Notes: generated from the sequence alone by a model not told the origin. A DNA stretch of 50,585 nucleotides from SAR202 cluster bacterium (GCA_008373095.1 RQOP01000034.1:1-50585), one strand, 5' to 3'; numbered from the stretch's first letter, positions 1-8,310 are shown. Numbers and translations are program-made.

Positions 1-1
1 G

Positions 2-1615
2 GAAGAGATACTGGAAGAGACATATGGTGTGATTGTCTATCAAGATCAGGTATTGCATATAGCAAGGGAATTTGCCGGTTATTCTTTGGGGGAGGCTGAT
101 ATTGTAAGAAAGGCGATGGGAAAGAAAGATCCAGAAATAATGGCGGAAGAAAAGACAAAATTTATAACTGGATCATTAGACAGGGGCCATCCTGAAACAC
201 TAGCAGTTCAAGTGTTTGATCTAATAGAGCCTTTTGCAGGGTATGCGTTCAACAAGGCCCACAGCGTTAGCTACGGTATGGTTTCATATTGGACTGCATA
301 TATGAAAGCCAATTATCCAGCTGAGTATATGGCATCATTTATGAATTCATATATGGATAAAAAAGATCGTTTGATCGCCGCTGTAGCTGACTGCCGTAGG
401 ATGGGAATTGAAGTATTACCACCCGACATAAACAAAAGTTATTCTAAATTTACTATTGAGGATGAGGCAGATTCTAAGAAGGCGATCAGATTCGGATTAG
501 CCGCTATAAAAAATATAGGTTCAGAAGCCTTGGTGCCGTTTTTGAATTCGCGAAAAGAAAACGGACCATTTGGCACGATAGAGCAATTATGCCATGAAGG
601 TGATATTAGTTCCCTGAACAGGAAGGCTATTGAATGTCTGGTGATGTCAGGTGCCTTCGATAATTTCGGGGATAGGACAGGTATTTTGGAAGTTAGTGAT
701 CGGATAAGTTCTTTGGCTCAGGATGAAGCCAATATTAGGAACTCAAATCAGTCTACAATGTTTGAAATGCTGGGAGATTCGGTTGGCACTTCATTGTCGT
801 CTATAGAAATACCATTTTCATCTACGTCCGATCACCAGAAGAGAGTTTGGGAAGTGGAGTTGATGGGAATGAGTATTTCAGGTGCCAGCAACCTTGGGAA
901 ACTACTTAGTGGCTTTGGGAATGATGTGTCCGTTATGCTGAATCAATTGCACGGTGTTAACGGTTCGAAGTCAGCGGTGTTGGCTGGTCAAATATCTACG
1001 GTTGTAGACAGGTTTACTAGGGATAACCGCCCGTTCAAGGTGGTGAATATAGAAGTTTTAGATGGTAGCTTGGAAGCCGTAGTATGGGAAGATGTTCTGA
1101 ATAAAACATCCGACTTATGGGATCCTGGGCGGATAATTAAAATGAAAGGTAAACTAAGAGAACGAGATGGAGAAGTGACAATAAGTGTGACTGAAGCAAA
1201 TGAAATTAATTTGGATAAGATTTTTGAAGAAGGGGAGAATGAAACAAAGGAACCATACACCAATGGTTCAGTAGTTTCAGGCAACACTGCAGACAAGAAT
1301 TTAAATATAGCTCAAAATCAAAATGGGGATAGTCAAGGGATAGCTAAACCTGTTGCAAGTAGGAAGAAGCTTATGTTGTCTATCAGAGAGTCTAATGATG
1401 CTGGAAACGATCAAATGCTTCTTGATGATGTAAAAAGGCTACTTTTAGGTTCTTCTGGCAATGACGAGGTTGGAATTGAAATTGAGACGGAATCTTCGAT
1501 TGTAGTGATGGAATGGCCACCAGTAAAAATAGATGCAACACCCGAACTAGAGTCGAAATTAGCAGAAGTTATTGGCTCCTCAGGCAAGGTTACAATACAG
1601 AGTTTAATGTTCTAG
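2..1615 (+). CDS. dnaE: DNA polymerase III alpha subunit, C-terminal part (5' end outside window)
   Basis: Replicative polymerase catalytic subunit. The reading frame is open from base 2, and the codons before the first GTG still read as DnaE (EEILEETYGV, then IVYQDQVLHIAREFAGYSLG), so the gene is cut by the left edge and 537 residues remain. Seen in order: the end of the polymerase core with the conserved AFNKAHSVSYGMVSYWTAYM stretch, a helix-hairpin-helix region (roughly visible residues 140-240, with the GLAAIKNIG type motif), an OB-fold with LAGQISTVVDRFTRDNRPF, and a C-terminal domain ending in VTIQSLMF. The stop overlaps the convergent ogt gene by 12 bp. DnaE identity is secure. The lost N-terminal part should hold the PHP domain and catalytic aspartates. 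Confidence 0.96.
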   Translation, partial: EEILEETYGVIVYQDQVLHIAREFAGYSLGEADIVRKAMGKKDPEIMAEEKTKFITGSLDRGHPETLAVQVFDLIEPFAGYAFNKAHSVSYGMVSYWTAYMKANYPAEYMASFMNSYMDKKDRLIAAVADCRRMGIEVLPPDINKSYSKFTIEDEADSKKAIRFGLAAIKNIGSEALVPFLNSRKENGPFGTIEQLCHEGDISSLNRKAIECLVMSGAFDNFGDRTGILEVSDRISSLAQDEANIRNSNQSTMFEMLGDSVGTSLSSIEIPFSSTSDHQKRVWEVELMGMSISGASNLGKLLSGFGNDVSVMLNQLHGVNGSKSAVLAGQISTVVDRFTRDNRPFKVVNIEVLDGSLEAVVWEDVLNKTSDLWDPGRIIKMKGKLRERDGEVTISVTEANEINLDKIFEEGENETKEPYTNGSVVSGNTADKNLNIAQNQNGDSQGIAKPVASRKKLMLSIRESNDAGNDQMLLDDVKRLLLGSSGNDEVGIEIETESSIVVMEWPPVKIDATPELESKLAEVIGSSGKVTIQSLMF

Positions 1616-2134
1616 AAGATAGTCAGCTTCAAGTTTAAGCAGGTCCAATTTTAGATCTAATCTGGTTTTCCCTTTGCCAAACCCCGTTAAAGTTCCGTCC
1701 GAGCCCACCACTCTATGACACGGTATTATCAATGTTATTTTGTTGTTGGCCATTGCCTGTCCGACGGCTCTGGCAGCCTTGGGACTACCGCTTTCTTCCG
1801 CAACCCATTTGTAGGATCTAGTCTTTCCTATTGGTATTGAGCGGCAGACCTCCCAAACATTGTTATAAAATTTAGGAGCTCTGGAAATGTCTAGAGAAAT
1901 ATCAGAGAGCGAATAATTGCGTCCTTCCAGATAGTCGTTTAATTTTTTGATTTCTTCTGCAAATAAAGCAGTTTCGATCGTATTCTCGGAGTTCCATTTG
2001 CGAGTTTCTTCTATGCAGTTATCTTGATCTATTTGCGGCAAAGAACAACGCGTAATACCTTTCTCGCTTTTTTCCAGAGCTATCCAGCCAAAAATGGATT
2101 CAAACTTCGTATTAATTAGATTTGTCGGTATCAT
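1604..2134 (-). CDS. ogt: Methylated-DNA--protein-cysteine methyltransferase
   Basis: Suicide repair protein that moves the methyl group from O6-alkylguanine onto its own cysteine. The 176 residues match the usual length. The active-site motif IIPCHRVVGSDG and the following GFGKGKTRLDLKLDLLKLE are intact, and the helix-turn-helix segment with ARAVGQAMANN precedes it. The N-terminal part is the ribonuclease-like domain. It is last in the minus-strand run moxR-DUF58-tgpA-ogt and its start overlaps the end of the transglutaminase gene by 23 bp, so coupled translation is likely. No clear SD precedes the ATG. Its 3' end overlaps dnaE in antisense. The choice between ogt and ada-C is by size and single-domain form. 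Confidence 0.95.
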   Translation of the reverse strand: MIPTNLINTKFESIFGWIALEKSEKGITRCSLPQIDQDNCIEETRKWNSENTIETALFAEEIKKLNDYLEGRNYSLSDISLDISRAPKFYNNVWEVCRSIPIGKTRSYKWVAEESGSPKAARAVGQAMANNKITLIIPCHRVVGSDGTLTGFGKGKTRLDLKLDLLKLEADYLLEH

Positions 2135-4652
2135 TTTTCTGAGTCCATCGGAAAATGCGTTTAATAAAATCTTTCAAGATATAGGATTTGATGATAGCCC
2201 AGGGGGCTTCCAAATCGATTAGATCATGGGGTTTTCCGGAGTATTTTTCTATCATATGCGCGTTCGTGATTTTGTATATATCTGTTTTTATTAATGGGTA
2301 TCTGGTAGCCAATAATAGAGAATATTCTTCTACGGTTTGATAATTAGTTTTTGATATGCCAGCTAATTTACCGAAACGGCACATCTTGGTTGTAATTCTT
2401 TCGGTTGGAGACAATCCTGCGAGACCGTATTTCCAAAACGCAGTTATTAACAGTAACGTGACCCCTGACAAAAATATTAAAGATACAGGTATCAAAATAG
2501 TTTTTTGGGTTAATACATCAATGTTCGCAGTACCAGTCTTGACAGCTTCACCTTCAGGGCCCAGTTCATCATAGAAATCGTCTGGTAGTTTTGGGTAATT
2601 CCCATCCTTGTAAATACTGTCAGACCTTATGAATGATGAAGGTGTTTTTTCTCTTAAATCTCTGGAAGGTTTTTCCCAATTTGGAGTTGGTTCAAAATCA
2701 ATCCATCCATAACTGGGGAAATATACTTGAACCCACCCGTGACTGTCTGAATCTTTAATCGTTGAAATATCATCTTTGGAATCATATGACCCGGATGAAT
2801 ACCCTGTTGCTAGTCTTGACGGAATTCCCAAATCACGCAGCATTACAGTCATGGCAGAAGCAAAATAATCGCTGTATCCGGCTTTGCTAGTGAATAAAAA
2901 ATAATCCACTCCGTCCGTACCAACAGGAGGCGTGGAAATTTTTTGAGAGTACACATAATTGCCACTTCGTAGATGCTTTTCAATGGCCACAGCTTTGTCG
3001 TATGGGGTTGGTTCTTTAGAAGCTATCTGATGGGCTAGGTTAGATATTCTACGAGGCATATCTTCAGGCAAATCAAGATAGTGATCTTTTATGAACCCGT
3101 GATACTCTTGGCTTGAATTTTTTAGGTCCTCGGGGGTTGATACGGATACATGAGAAACCATCGTTAATTTCTTGTTTGCTGGAATTTGCCGAGATAGGTT
3201 CCAATCCACAATATCTAAATTCGGTGGCATATCACGGACTAAATTAATGATTTCTGTATCATTTTTGCTGGATGTGGTGTTTACATATTTGTATTCTTTC
3301 GGCAGCTTGTTGTCCAGAAAGTTTCCATATCTGCCATATTTTATTCCACCAGGGTTTTCTTGGAAAAAGTTTTCTAATTCTAATTCAAACATTTGTAGGT
3401 CTTCTGGAATAGATTTGTCGACTATATCGTCTCCAATCGATAACTTAAAAGATTTTGGTTTTAGAGATTCTAGTTCGACGGGTTCACTGACACTAGAAAT
3501 ACTCCCTCCAGCAAAAAATTGGTCTGAAGGGAATGACATTTGCATCAACTGTTTAACTGGTTTCGTTGATTTTAGCCCTTTTGTATTATCAAAATTGGAA
3601 TTTTTTCTGATATCAATAGTATTTGTTTCACCGGATATCCAACCTTCATGAGTGTAGGTGTCATAAGTTCGAGAAATCCAGTAGTTGGGATAATCAGATT
3701 TTGTGGTTAATACCCCCTCTTCTCTAAAGGAAATAGAGCCTATAAAAGGCAAAAACTTACCAAAGAATCGACCATTTTGTTGGGTTCTTGATGGGACACT
3801 TCCCAAAAGACGAGCAAACTGCTCTTCTATCTGAGCTATTGGTGTTCTAGCATCCTTCCAGGCATCGGCTACGGGTCTGGACACATAAATTTTCATGGGC
3901 ATGGCAGTGGCAATCACCAATATTGCAAGGCTATACCAGACAGCGGAATTTAAAGTGAGCCAACCATCCAATTTATTGAATGAGGTTCCATTTCTAATCC
4001 AGTCACGTTTTTGTTTTACCGTTGTAATGTGAGTTATCAGAATCATGGCTGTGAATGCATAGAGATAGAATCTTGAACTGTATTCTTGGGGCAGGAAACT
4101 TAGACATGTGAGTATGGATACTCCATTAAGTACGATTGAAATCCAAATGTTATTGTGTTTAAAGGTAAACCATGAGCAAACGTACCCTAGTATCCAAGAG
4201 AGACTTAACAGAGTAATCGTGTAAGGGATCAAATCAGTGCTGATACCATCGCTAGTTGCTATTCCATACCAATAATCTAACCTCAATTTCAGTTCTGACA
4301 CCTTCTCCAAAAATGGCATGTCTTTTATAAGGGTTAGTGTCTGGTAAAGGACGAAACTCATTCCTACTATCAATGAAATTACATGTATAAAGAGAGAATG
4401 CAATTTAATGCGTGCAAAACATACCGGGATAAGGCTGGAAATCAAAACAGAGTAATAAATGCCAGGAGTCTTTACCCAGTTACCTATAACCACAATATCT
4501 ACTGTGCAAAGAAGTGAAAGTAAAAGGATGAAATAGAGCATAACTCCTTGATCAGGTAAAAAGCTCTTTAAAATATTTAATACGGTACCTTTTTTAGTTG
4601 AAGTCGGTAGCTGTGGCTTCAATAATTCGGCTATTGATACATTCCTGTTCAT
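2112..4652 (-). CDS. TgpA-like membrane transglutaminase-fold protein with Cys-to-Ser active site
   Basis: An 846-residue membrane protein of the DUF3488/transglutaminase type that is usually encoded next to MoxR and DUF58. Six or seven hydrophobic helices lie between about residues 36 and 252, followed by a long extracytoplasmic part, the transglutaminase-like domain (about 540-680) and one more helix near 717-740. The histidine and aspartate of the triad are visible in DSHGWVQVYF and GWIDFEPTP. The nucleophile position reads GYSDYFASAM where the family normally has GYC-DYFASAM, so Ser594 (codon 2871-2873) replaces cysteine. The start overlaps the DUF58 stop as ATGA. The fold is clear, but enzymatic activity is doubtful. 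It could be a structural pseudo-enzyme or a serine variant. Confidence 0.9.
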   Translation of the reverse strand: MNRNVSIAELLKPQLPTSTKKGTVLNILKSFLPDQGVMLYFILLLSLLCTVDIVVIGNWVKTPGIYYSVLISSLIPVCFARIKLHSLFIHVISLIVGMSFVLYQTLTLIKDMPFLEKVSELKLRLDYWYGIATSDGISTDLIPYTITLLSLSWILGYVCSWFTFKHNNIWISIVLNGVSILTCLSFLPQEYSSRFYLYAFTAMILITHITTVKQKRDWIRNGTSFNKLDGWLTLNSAVWYSLAILVIATAMPMKIYVSRPVADAWKDARTPIAQIEEQFARLLGSVPSRTQQNGRFFGKFLPFIGSISFREEGVLTTKSDYPNYWISRTYDTYTHEGWISGETNTIDIRKNSNFDNTKGLKSTKPVKQLMQMSFPSDQFFAGGSISSVSEPVELESLKPKSFKLSIGDDIVDKSIPEDLQMFELELENFFQENPGGIKYGRYGNFLDNKLPKEYKYVNTTSSKNDTEIINLVRDMPPNLDIVDWNLSRQIPANKKLTMVSHVSVSTPEDLKNSSQEYHGFIKDHYLDLPEDMPRRISNLAHQIASKEPTPYDKAVAIEKHLRSGNYVYSQKISTPPVGTDGVDYFLFTSKAGYSDYFASAMTVMLRDLGIPSRLATGYSSGSYDSKDDISTIKDSDSHGWVQVYFPSYGWIDFEPTPNWEKPSRDLREKTPSSFIRSDSIYKDGNYPKLPDDFYDELGPEGEAVKTGTANIDVLTQKTILIPVSLIFLSGVTLLLITAFWKYGLAGLSPTERITTKMCRFGKLAGISKTNYQTVEEYSLLLATRYPLIKTDIYKITNAHMIEKYSGKPHDLIDLEAPWAIIKSYILKDFIKRIFRWTQKNDTDKSN

Positions 4653-5890
4653 CTTGATGATAGTCCGGCTAATTTTGAACTGTCTGTCCGGGAGAAGGAC
4701 CGAGATAAAGCAGCTTCCATTGAATCGCCTTTTCTCAATAGAAATGGAGATATGCCTATACTAGCTAGGGCGGATATCACTTCCGTTTGATCACCGTCAC
4801 CTGAAAATGAAATAGGATCGATCAATATCACAGTGATATTTATGTTGAACTGGGTTAACTCTGACAGCGCACTAACCCATTCAATGTTATTGGATGGGGT
4901 TATGACGATGATAGAAGTGTAGTTAATCCATATATTTCTTTCTTCATTCAAAATTTGATGTAATTTCTTATCATCACCAGATTGAGCTTGTGCCAAAATT
5001 TCCATTGTTCTATCAAAATGAGATGACCCTGTGCTGGGAGGTAAATGATAACGTTCTTTTCCATAACTCAGGAATCCGACCGGAGTATTTGAATTGATGT
5101 ATTTTTTGCATAACGAGGCCACCAAGGAGATTGAGAGTTCAATGCTACTTTCATCTAATTCACCGACATGCACTGAATCATTCAAATCATTCAATATCAT
5201 GACCTCATTGGATGTTCCTACGTCGAATTCTTTCGACATAAGCCTTCCGGATCTGGCCGTACTTTTCCAATGTATGCGACTTAGACTGTCACCATAGGCG
5301 TATTCTCTTACACTTGAAGCATGTGGAGATAAAATGTTGGACCTTCTTCTCGCCATTCCTTCATTGGTTAAATTACTGTTTCCAGTTTGGAAATTTTTCA
5401 AATCATGTATCTTGGGATATATCATTATCTTGTCGGGAGAACCGTGAAGTGTATTGGCTCTATAAATGCCAAGAAGATCGGTTGTGGATATTTCTACAGG
5501 CCCCATTTGGAATAAACCTCTGTGGTAAGCCTTGTCTGTTGATCGCCAAGACCTGTACCCTTTTGTGGTAAGGCCCAATGCGTATGAACTGGTATATTTG
5601 GGTATTGTCGTGATATCTGTAGCCATTAATAGCGTTTTCGGTATCATGCTGAGATTCCGAATACTTATTCTTTTGTCTATCTGTTCTCCTACGCTAAGTA
5701 GGTGATTTCGTCGATCGATGGTGACTTCAAGTTTTCTAGCATTTAGGTAGACGGAGAGCAGGGATATGATGCAGACCACAGAGATTATGTAACCCAGCCT
5801 GAAGAAAAGTCCAAAGCCAGTGGCTAGTCCGGTCACAAGAGTGACAATCAAAATTACAATTATCAGATAAAATCGTGAGGTTGGGACCAA
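4649..5890 (-). CDS. DUF58 domain protein (MoxR partner)
   Basis: Protein of 413 residues with two N-terminal hydrophobic helices (about residues 8-25 and 28-46), then a soluble region containing the DUF58 block. That block includes SVREYAYGDSLSRIHWKSTA and RSGRLMSKEF, which precede the von Willebrand-like core. DUF58 proteins partner with MoxR ATPases and TgpA-like transglutaminases in envelope or maturation functions that remain poorly defined. It lies 19 bp after moxR and overlaps the transglutaminase gene by 4 bp (ATGA). The TTG at 5890 has no SD at normal distance. An ATT codon at 5903-5905, in frame and 8 nt after GAGGAG, would add five residues (MTKIR) and may be the true start. Confidence 0.9.
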   Translation of the reverse strand: MVPTSRFYLIIVILIVTLVTGLATGFGLFFRLGYIISVVCIISLLSVYLNARKLEVTIDRRNHLLSVGEQIDKRISIRNLSMIPKTLLMATDITTIPKYTSSYALGLTTKGYRSWRSTDKAYHRGLFQMGPVEISTTDLLGIYRANTLHGSPDKIMIYPKIHDLKNFQTGNSNLTNEGMARRRSNILSPHASSVREYAYGDSLSRIHWKSTARSGRLMSKEFDVGTSNEVMILNDLNDSVHVGELDESSIELSISLVASLCKKYINSNTPVGFLSYGKERYHLPPSTGSSHFDRTMEILAQAQSGDDKKLHQILNEERNIWINYTSIIVITPSNNIEWVSALSELTQFNINITVILIDPISFSGDGDQTEVISALASIGISPFLLRKGDSMEAALSRSFSRTDSSKLAGLSSR

Positions 5891-5909
5891 TCTAATTTTT
5901 GTAATTAGC

Positions 5910-6896
5910 CTATCTCCTCAGCCAATTTTGAGATTTTTCTCCAGGAATGGGGATAGTCTTCACTAGATCTTTAATTATCTGTTCCGGTTCCAATCCGTTC
6001 ATTCGTGATGAAGGGGAGGGAATAAGTCGGTGAGACAAGATGGACGGGGCCAGCTGTTTGACATCGTCTGGGAGCACATAATCTCTCTCCCGTAATAAAG
6101 CCAGTGCCTGGCTCGCTCTATGCAATGCTATTGAGCCTCTAGGGGAGCTACCCAAGTTTAGTTCCAACATATTTCTAGTTTGAGCAACTATTTTCACAAT
6201 GTATTCTTTTATTAAATTGTCTGAGTATACGGATCTAACAGTGTCTTGCATGTCGGTGACCATTTGAGGAGTTACAACCGCCGAAATATTGTCAATTGGG
6301 TGAATTTGGGATTGGTTATTTAAAATTGAGATTTCCTCAACCTCGTCAGGGTAACCTAGATTGACTTTTAGCAAGAATCTGTCTAATTGAGCTTCTGGCA
6401 GCGGAAAGGTTCCTTCATATTCAATAGGGTTTTGTGTTGCGATAACCATAAATGGCCTCGGTAGATTCCTAGTTATGCCTTCCATGGTTACTTGCTTTTC
6501 TTCCATGGCCTCTAGCATCGCAGATTGGGTTTTCGGGGTAGCTCGGTTTATTTCATCTGCCAAAACTACTTGGGAGACTATTGGACCCTCTCTAAATTCA
6601 AATTCACCGTTTTTTTGGTTATATATAGAAACCCCACTAACATCAGTAGGGAGTAAATCAGGTGTAAATTGAATCCTTTTGAAAGTACATCCACTAGAAA
6701 TAGCCAGACTTCGGGCTAAAATCGTTTTCCCAACTCCTGGGACATCTTCAACTAAAATGTGGCCGCCACTCATCAGTGCGACAGTAGCGAGTTCTATAGA
6801 ATCTTGTTTTCCAATGATGACTCTACTTATATTTTCGGTGATGAGATTAGCTGTTTTTGTTGCTTCGTTATGTACAGTTTTTAGCTCTTCTTTCAA
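5910..6896 (-). CDS. MoxR-family AAA+ ATPase
   Basis: AAA+ chaperone-type ATPase of the MoxR family, 328 residues. Walker A is EDVPGVGKT (about residues 50-58), Walker B is VVLADEINRATPKTQSAMLE, and the sensor region has MVIATQNPIEYEGTFPLPEAQ with LDRFLLKVNLGYP. The C-terminal lid carries SPRGSIALHRASQALAL. The start is TTG, with AAGGA six bases upstream. It leads the minus-strand run moxR, DUF58, tgpA-like, ogt. Family members remodel or insert metal into partner proteins, and the DUF58 and TgpA-like neighbours are the classic partners. The substrate cannot be told from sequence. Confidence 0.95.
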   Translation of the reverse strand: MKEELKTVHNEATKTANLITENISRVIIGKQDSIELATVALMSGGHILVEDVPGVGKTILARSLAISSGCTFKRIQFTPDLLPTDVSGVSIYNQKNGEFEFREGPIVSQVVLADEINRATPKTQSAMLEAMEEKQVTMEGITRNLPRPFMVIATQNPIEYEGTFPLPEAQLDRFLLKVNLGYPDEVEEISILNNQSQIHPIDNISAVVTPQMVTDMQDTVRSVYSDNLIKEYIVKIVAQTRNMLELNLGSSPRGSIALHRASQALALLRERDYVLPDDVKQLAPSILSHRLIPSPSSRMNGLEPEQIIKDLVKTIPIPGEKSQNWLRR

Positions 6897-6920
6897 GTCT
6901 TTTCCTTAACTTTATTTACC

Positions 6921-6926
6921 ATTATC
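6921..6926 (-). promoter_or_regulatory. Candidate -10 element for moxR run
   Basis: GATAAT on the minus strand, 25 bp before the moxR TTG start. The matching -35 (around 6944-6949, TCACTT) is poor, so this is a weak proposal based on one good hexamer in an AT-rich leader. Confidence 0.3.
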
Positions 6927-6963
6927 TATTAATATGATCGCACAAGTGAGTAAGGGTGAATAG

Positions 6964-7038
6964 ATGGGAATGAAGTGGCAATTTATGACATCAAAAGAAA
7001 CGGAATACAAGTTTTTAATTGAAAGGCTGATGCTATGA
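6964..7038 (+). CDS. Tiny ORF A, 24 residues, unknown
   Basis: Short reading frame MGMKWQFMTSKETEYKFLIE followed by RLML and a TGA. AAGGG lies about nine bases before the ATG. The TGA overlaps the ATG of the next tiny ORF as ATGA, the arrangement of translationally coupled genes. It sits in the 227-bp space between moxR and the cupin gene and is the only feature there together with ORF B. No function is recognised, and a chance ORF of this size is quite possible. The overlap and the ribosome sites are the only evidence. Confidence 0.3.
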   Translation: MGMKWQFMTSKETEYKFLIERLML

Positions 7039-7118
7039 AGGGATTTCTCAGAGGACTATTATTTGGAGGTGTGGCAATAGGTTTATATTGGCTAGTGGTG
7101 GGTGTTTGCAGCCCTTGA
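7035..7118 (+). CDS. Tiny ORF B, 27-residue predicted membrane peptide
   Basis: Reads MKGFLRGLLFGGVAIGLYWL and ends in VVGVCSP. A positively charged start is followed by a glycine-rich hydrophobic helix, resembling the first helix of small YtxH-like membrane proteins. GAAAGG lies about eight bases upstream of the ATG. It overlaps ORF A by four bases and ends six bases before the convergent cupin stop. The composition is that of a genuine single-pass peptide rather than random AT-rich sequence, but only conservation in relatives would prove it. Confidence 0.4.
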   Translation: MKGFLRGLLFGGVAIGLYWLVVGVCSP

Positions 7119-7123
7119 ACCTA

Positions 7124-7591
7124 TTACCCTAGGGGGGGGCCTACAAATTCGACGTTATACCTGCCAGAAATCTCCATCGCTCTTTCACCAAATTGTTCTC
7201 CGTCAATTTCTTGTTTATCACCCACTATATCGAAGAAAAAATCTTCGAATTCTGGTGGAGATATTATGACAAGGATTTTTACTGGTTTCTCAGTGGCCCT
7301 CCAAAAGGTGTGTACGACATTTCTTGGTAGGAAAACAAATGAGCCTGATTTAACGCAAAAAATTTCTTCTCCAAGTTTTACGTTTAGTTCACCTTCTAAA
7401 ATATAGAGAGCTTCATCTTCGTCGGAATGAATATGTTGCCCTGGACCTCCTCCAACTAAGTTGGCCTCAAATAGTGAATAGGCCCCATTGGTGTCGTTTC
7501 TGGTGGCTTTGAATGTAATAGGGTGGTCTGATATTTGCAGAAGTTTCCCCTCGTTCGGGCCCAGTACAAGTGAGTTGTCACTAAACGACAT
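7124..7591 (-). CDS. Cupin domain protein
   Basis: Single-domain cupin, 155 residues. The metal-binding motif is GQHIHSDEDEALYILEGEL (two His and a Glu), and the second motif is FLPRNVVHTFWRATEKP with its histidine. GGAG lies six bases before the ATG. Such small cupins serve as dioxygenases, isomerases or sensors, and nothing here fixes the substrate. It lies downstream of the two tRNA genes on the same strand with 43 bp between and faces tiny ORF B. The N-terminal half also folds around the ligand pocket (TFKATRNDTNGAYSLFE). Confidence 0.88.
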   Translation of the reverse strand: MSFSDNSLVLGPNEGKLLQISDHPITFKATRNDTNGAYSLFEANLVGGGPGQHIHSDEDEALYILEGELNVKLGEEIFCVKSGSFVFLPRNVVHTFWRATEKPVKILVIISPPEFEDFFFDIVGDKQEIDGEQFGERAMEISGRYNVEFVGPPLG

Positions 7592-7634
7592 TTAATTCTC
7601 CATTATGAAGGTCAGTCAAGACACTTTAGGTTGA

Positions 7635-7711
7635 TGGTGGGCGATGAGGGACTCGAACCCCCGACTCCCTGCGTGTAAAGCAGGTGCTCTAACCAACTGA
7701 GCTAATCGCCC
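7635..7711 (-). tRNA. tRNA-Val (anticodon TAC), CCA encoded
   Basis: Complete cloverleaf on the minus strand. The acceptor stem GGGCGAT pairs with ATCGCCC, followed by discriminator A and an encoded CCA (7635-7637). The D arm is GCTC/GAGC, and the anticodon stem CCTGC/GCAGG encloses loop TTTACAC, giving anticodon TAC. The T arm holds GTTCGAGTC. It lies 11 bp downstream of tRNA-Arg, so the two are probably co-transcribed. Confidence 0.97.
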
Positions 7712-7722
7712 TAGACCTAGAG

Positions 7723-7796
7723 CGCGCTTGGCGGGACTTGAACCCACGACCTCAGCCTTCGCAGGGCTGCGCTCTATCCAACTGAGCTACAAGCGC
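7723..7796 (-). tRNA. tRNA-Arg (anticodon GCG), CCA not encoded
   Basis: The cloverleaf has acceptor GCGCTTG/CAAGCGC with discriminator G, D stem GCTC/GAGC, and anticodon stem CAGCC/GGCTG around loop CTGCGAA. Positions 34-36 are therefore GCG, which reads CGC and by wobble CGU. The T stem is GTGGG/CCCGC. The three bases after the discriminator are CTC, so CCA must be added by enzyme. Most bacteria use ACG (edited to ICG) for these codons, so the G34 form is unusual. Confidence 0.93.
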
Positions 7797-7815
7797 ATTA
7801 TAAAATGTTACGCTC

Positions 7816-7840
7816 CAGATTAAGACAGTACTTTAATCTG
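7816..7840. repeat. Inverted repeat (8-bp arms) between Ddn-like gene and tRNA-Arg
   Basis: CAGATTAA and TTAATCTG are perfect arms around a 9-base spacer, in the 76-bp gap between the end of the minus-strand Ddn-like gene and tRNA-Arg. No T run follows on the minus strand, so it is not a standard terminator. It may be a processing hairpin or a protein site. Confidence 0.35.
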
Positions 7841-7872
7841 CCAAATAATGTTAGTTCTACTAATAGTAGGAG

Positions 7873-8310
7873 TCAATCACGAATCGGTCTGTATTCAAAT
7901 CTGATGACGGGTATAACTCTTTTCGTTCTGCTTTGGTACTTTTGAAAATTAGGATATAAAGTTGATAATGAATTCCACGCCTCTATTTTGGCTTTGCCTT
8001 CCAATACTTGGGCTTCTGCAGGGAAAAATTTACCTTCTGCCAAAATTTCAACTCTGGGATTAGATAAAATATTTGTGTACCAGTGAGGAGCTTTATCGCT
8101 GCCTCCAAAAGAGCCTACACAGTAATAGCTGGAGTCGATTTTTTTAAACAATAATGGGGTGTAACGTTTCTTACCTGTCTTTTTCCCAACAGTCGTGAGT
8201 AAAAGCATATCCAATCCAGCCAGTCTACCCATTAATTTTCCCTTGGTTATGCGAAGTACCATGGTATGGAATTTACTGAAAGCAACTATAAGCGTAGATC
8301 TAAAATTCAT
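7873..8310 (-). CDS. Deazaflavin (F420)-dependent nitroreductase-family protein
   Basis: Small split-beta-barrel protein of the Ddn family (nitroreductase/quinone reductase using F420H2), 145 residues as expected. Signature blocks seen are LLLTTVGKKTGKKRYTPLLF, SFGGSDKAPHWYTNILSNP, and the C-terminal YQSRTKRVIPVIRF. It lies 21 bp after the M42 peptidase stop. There is no SD: the space before the ATG is filled by an 18-bp perfect palindrome. A homologue with the same motifs is encoded at 15210-15647. F420 use is the family norm but not proven here, and some members bind other flavins or heme. Confidence 0.88.
   Translation of the reverse strand: MNFRSTLIVAFSKFHTMVLRITKGKLMGRLAGLDMLLLTTVGKKTGKKRYTPLLFKKIDSSYYCVGSFGGSDKAPHWYTNILSNPRVEILAEGKFFPAEAQVLEGKAKIEAWNSLSTLYPNFQKYQSRTKRVIPVIRFEYRPIRD

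Noticed and set aside
3172-3651. 159-codon plus-strand frame inside the TgpA-like gene
   Set aside because: Lies opposite a well-supported 846-residue gene and shows no domain.
7797-7802. TATAAT directly before tRNA-Arg on the minus strand
   Set aside because: It abuts the mature tRNA 5' end, so transcription would start inside the tRNA; unlikely as its promoter.
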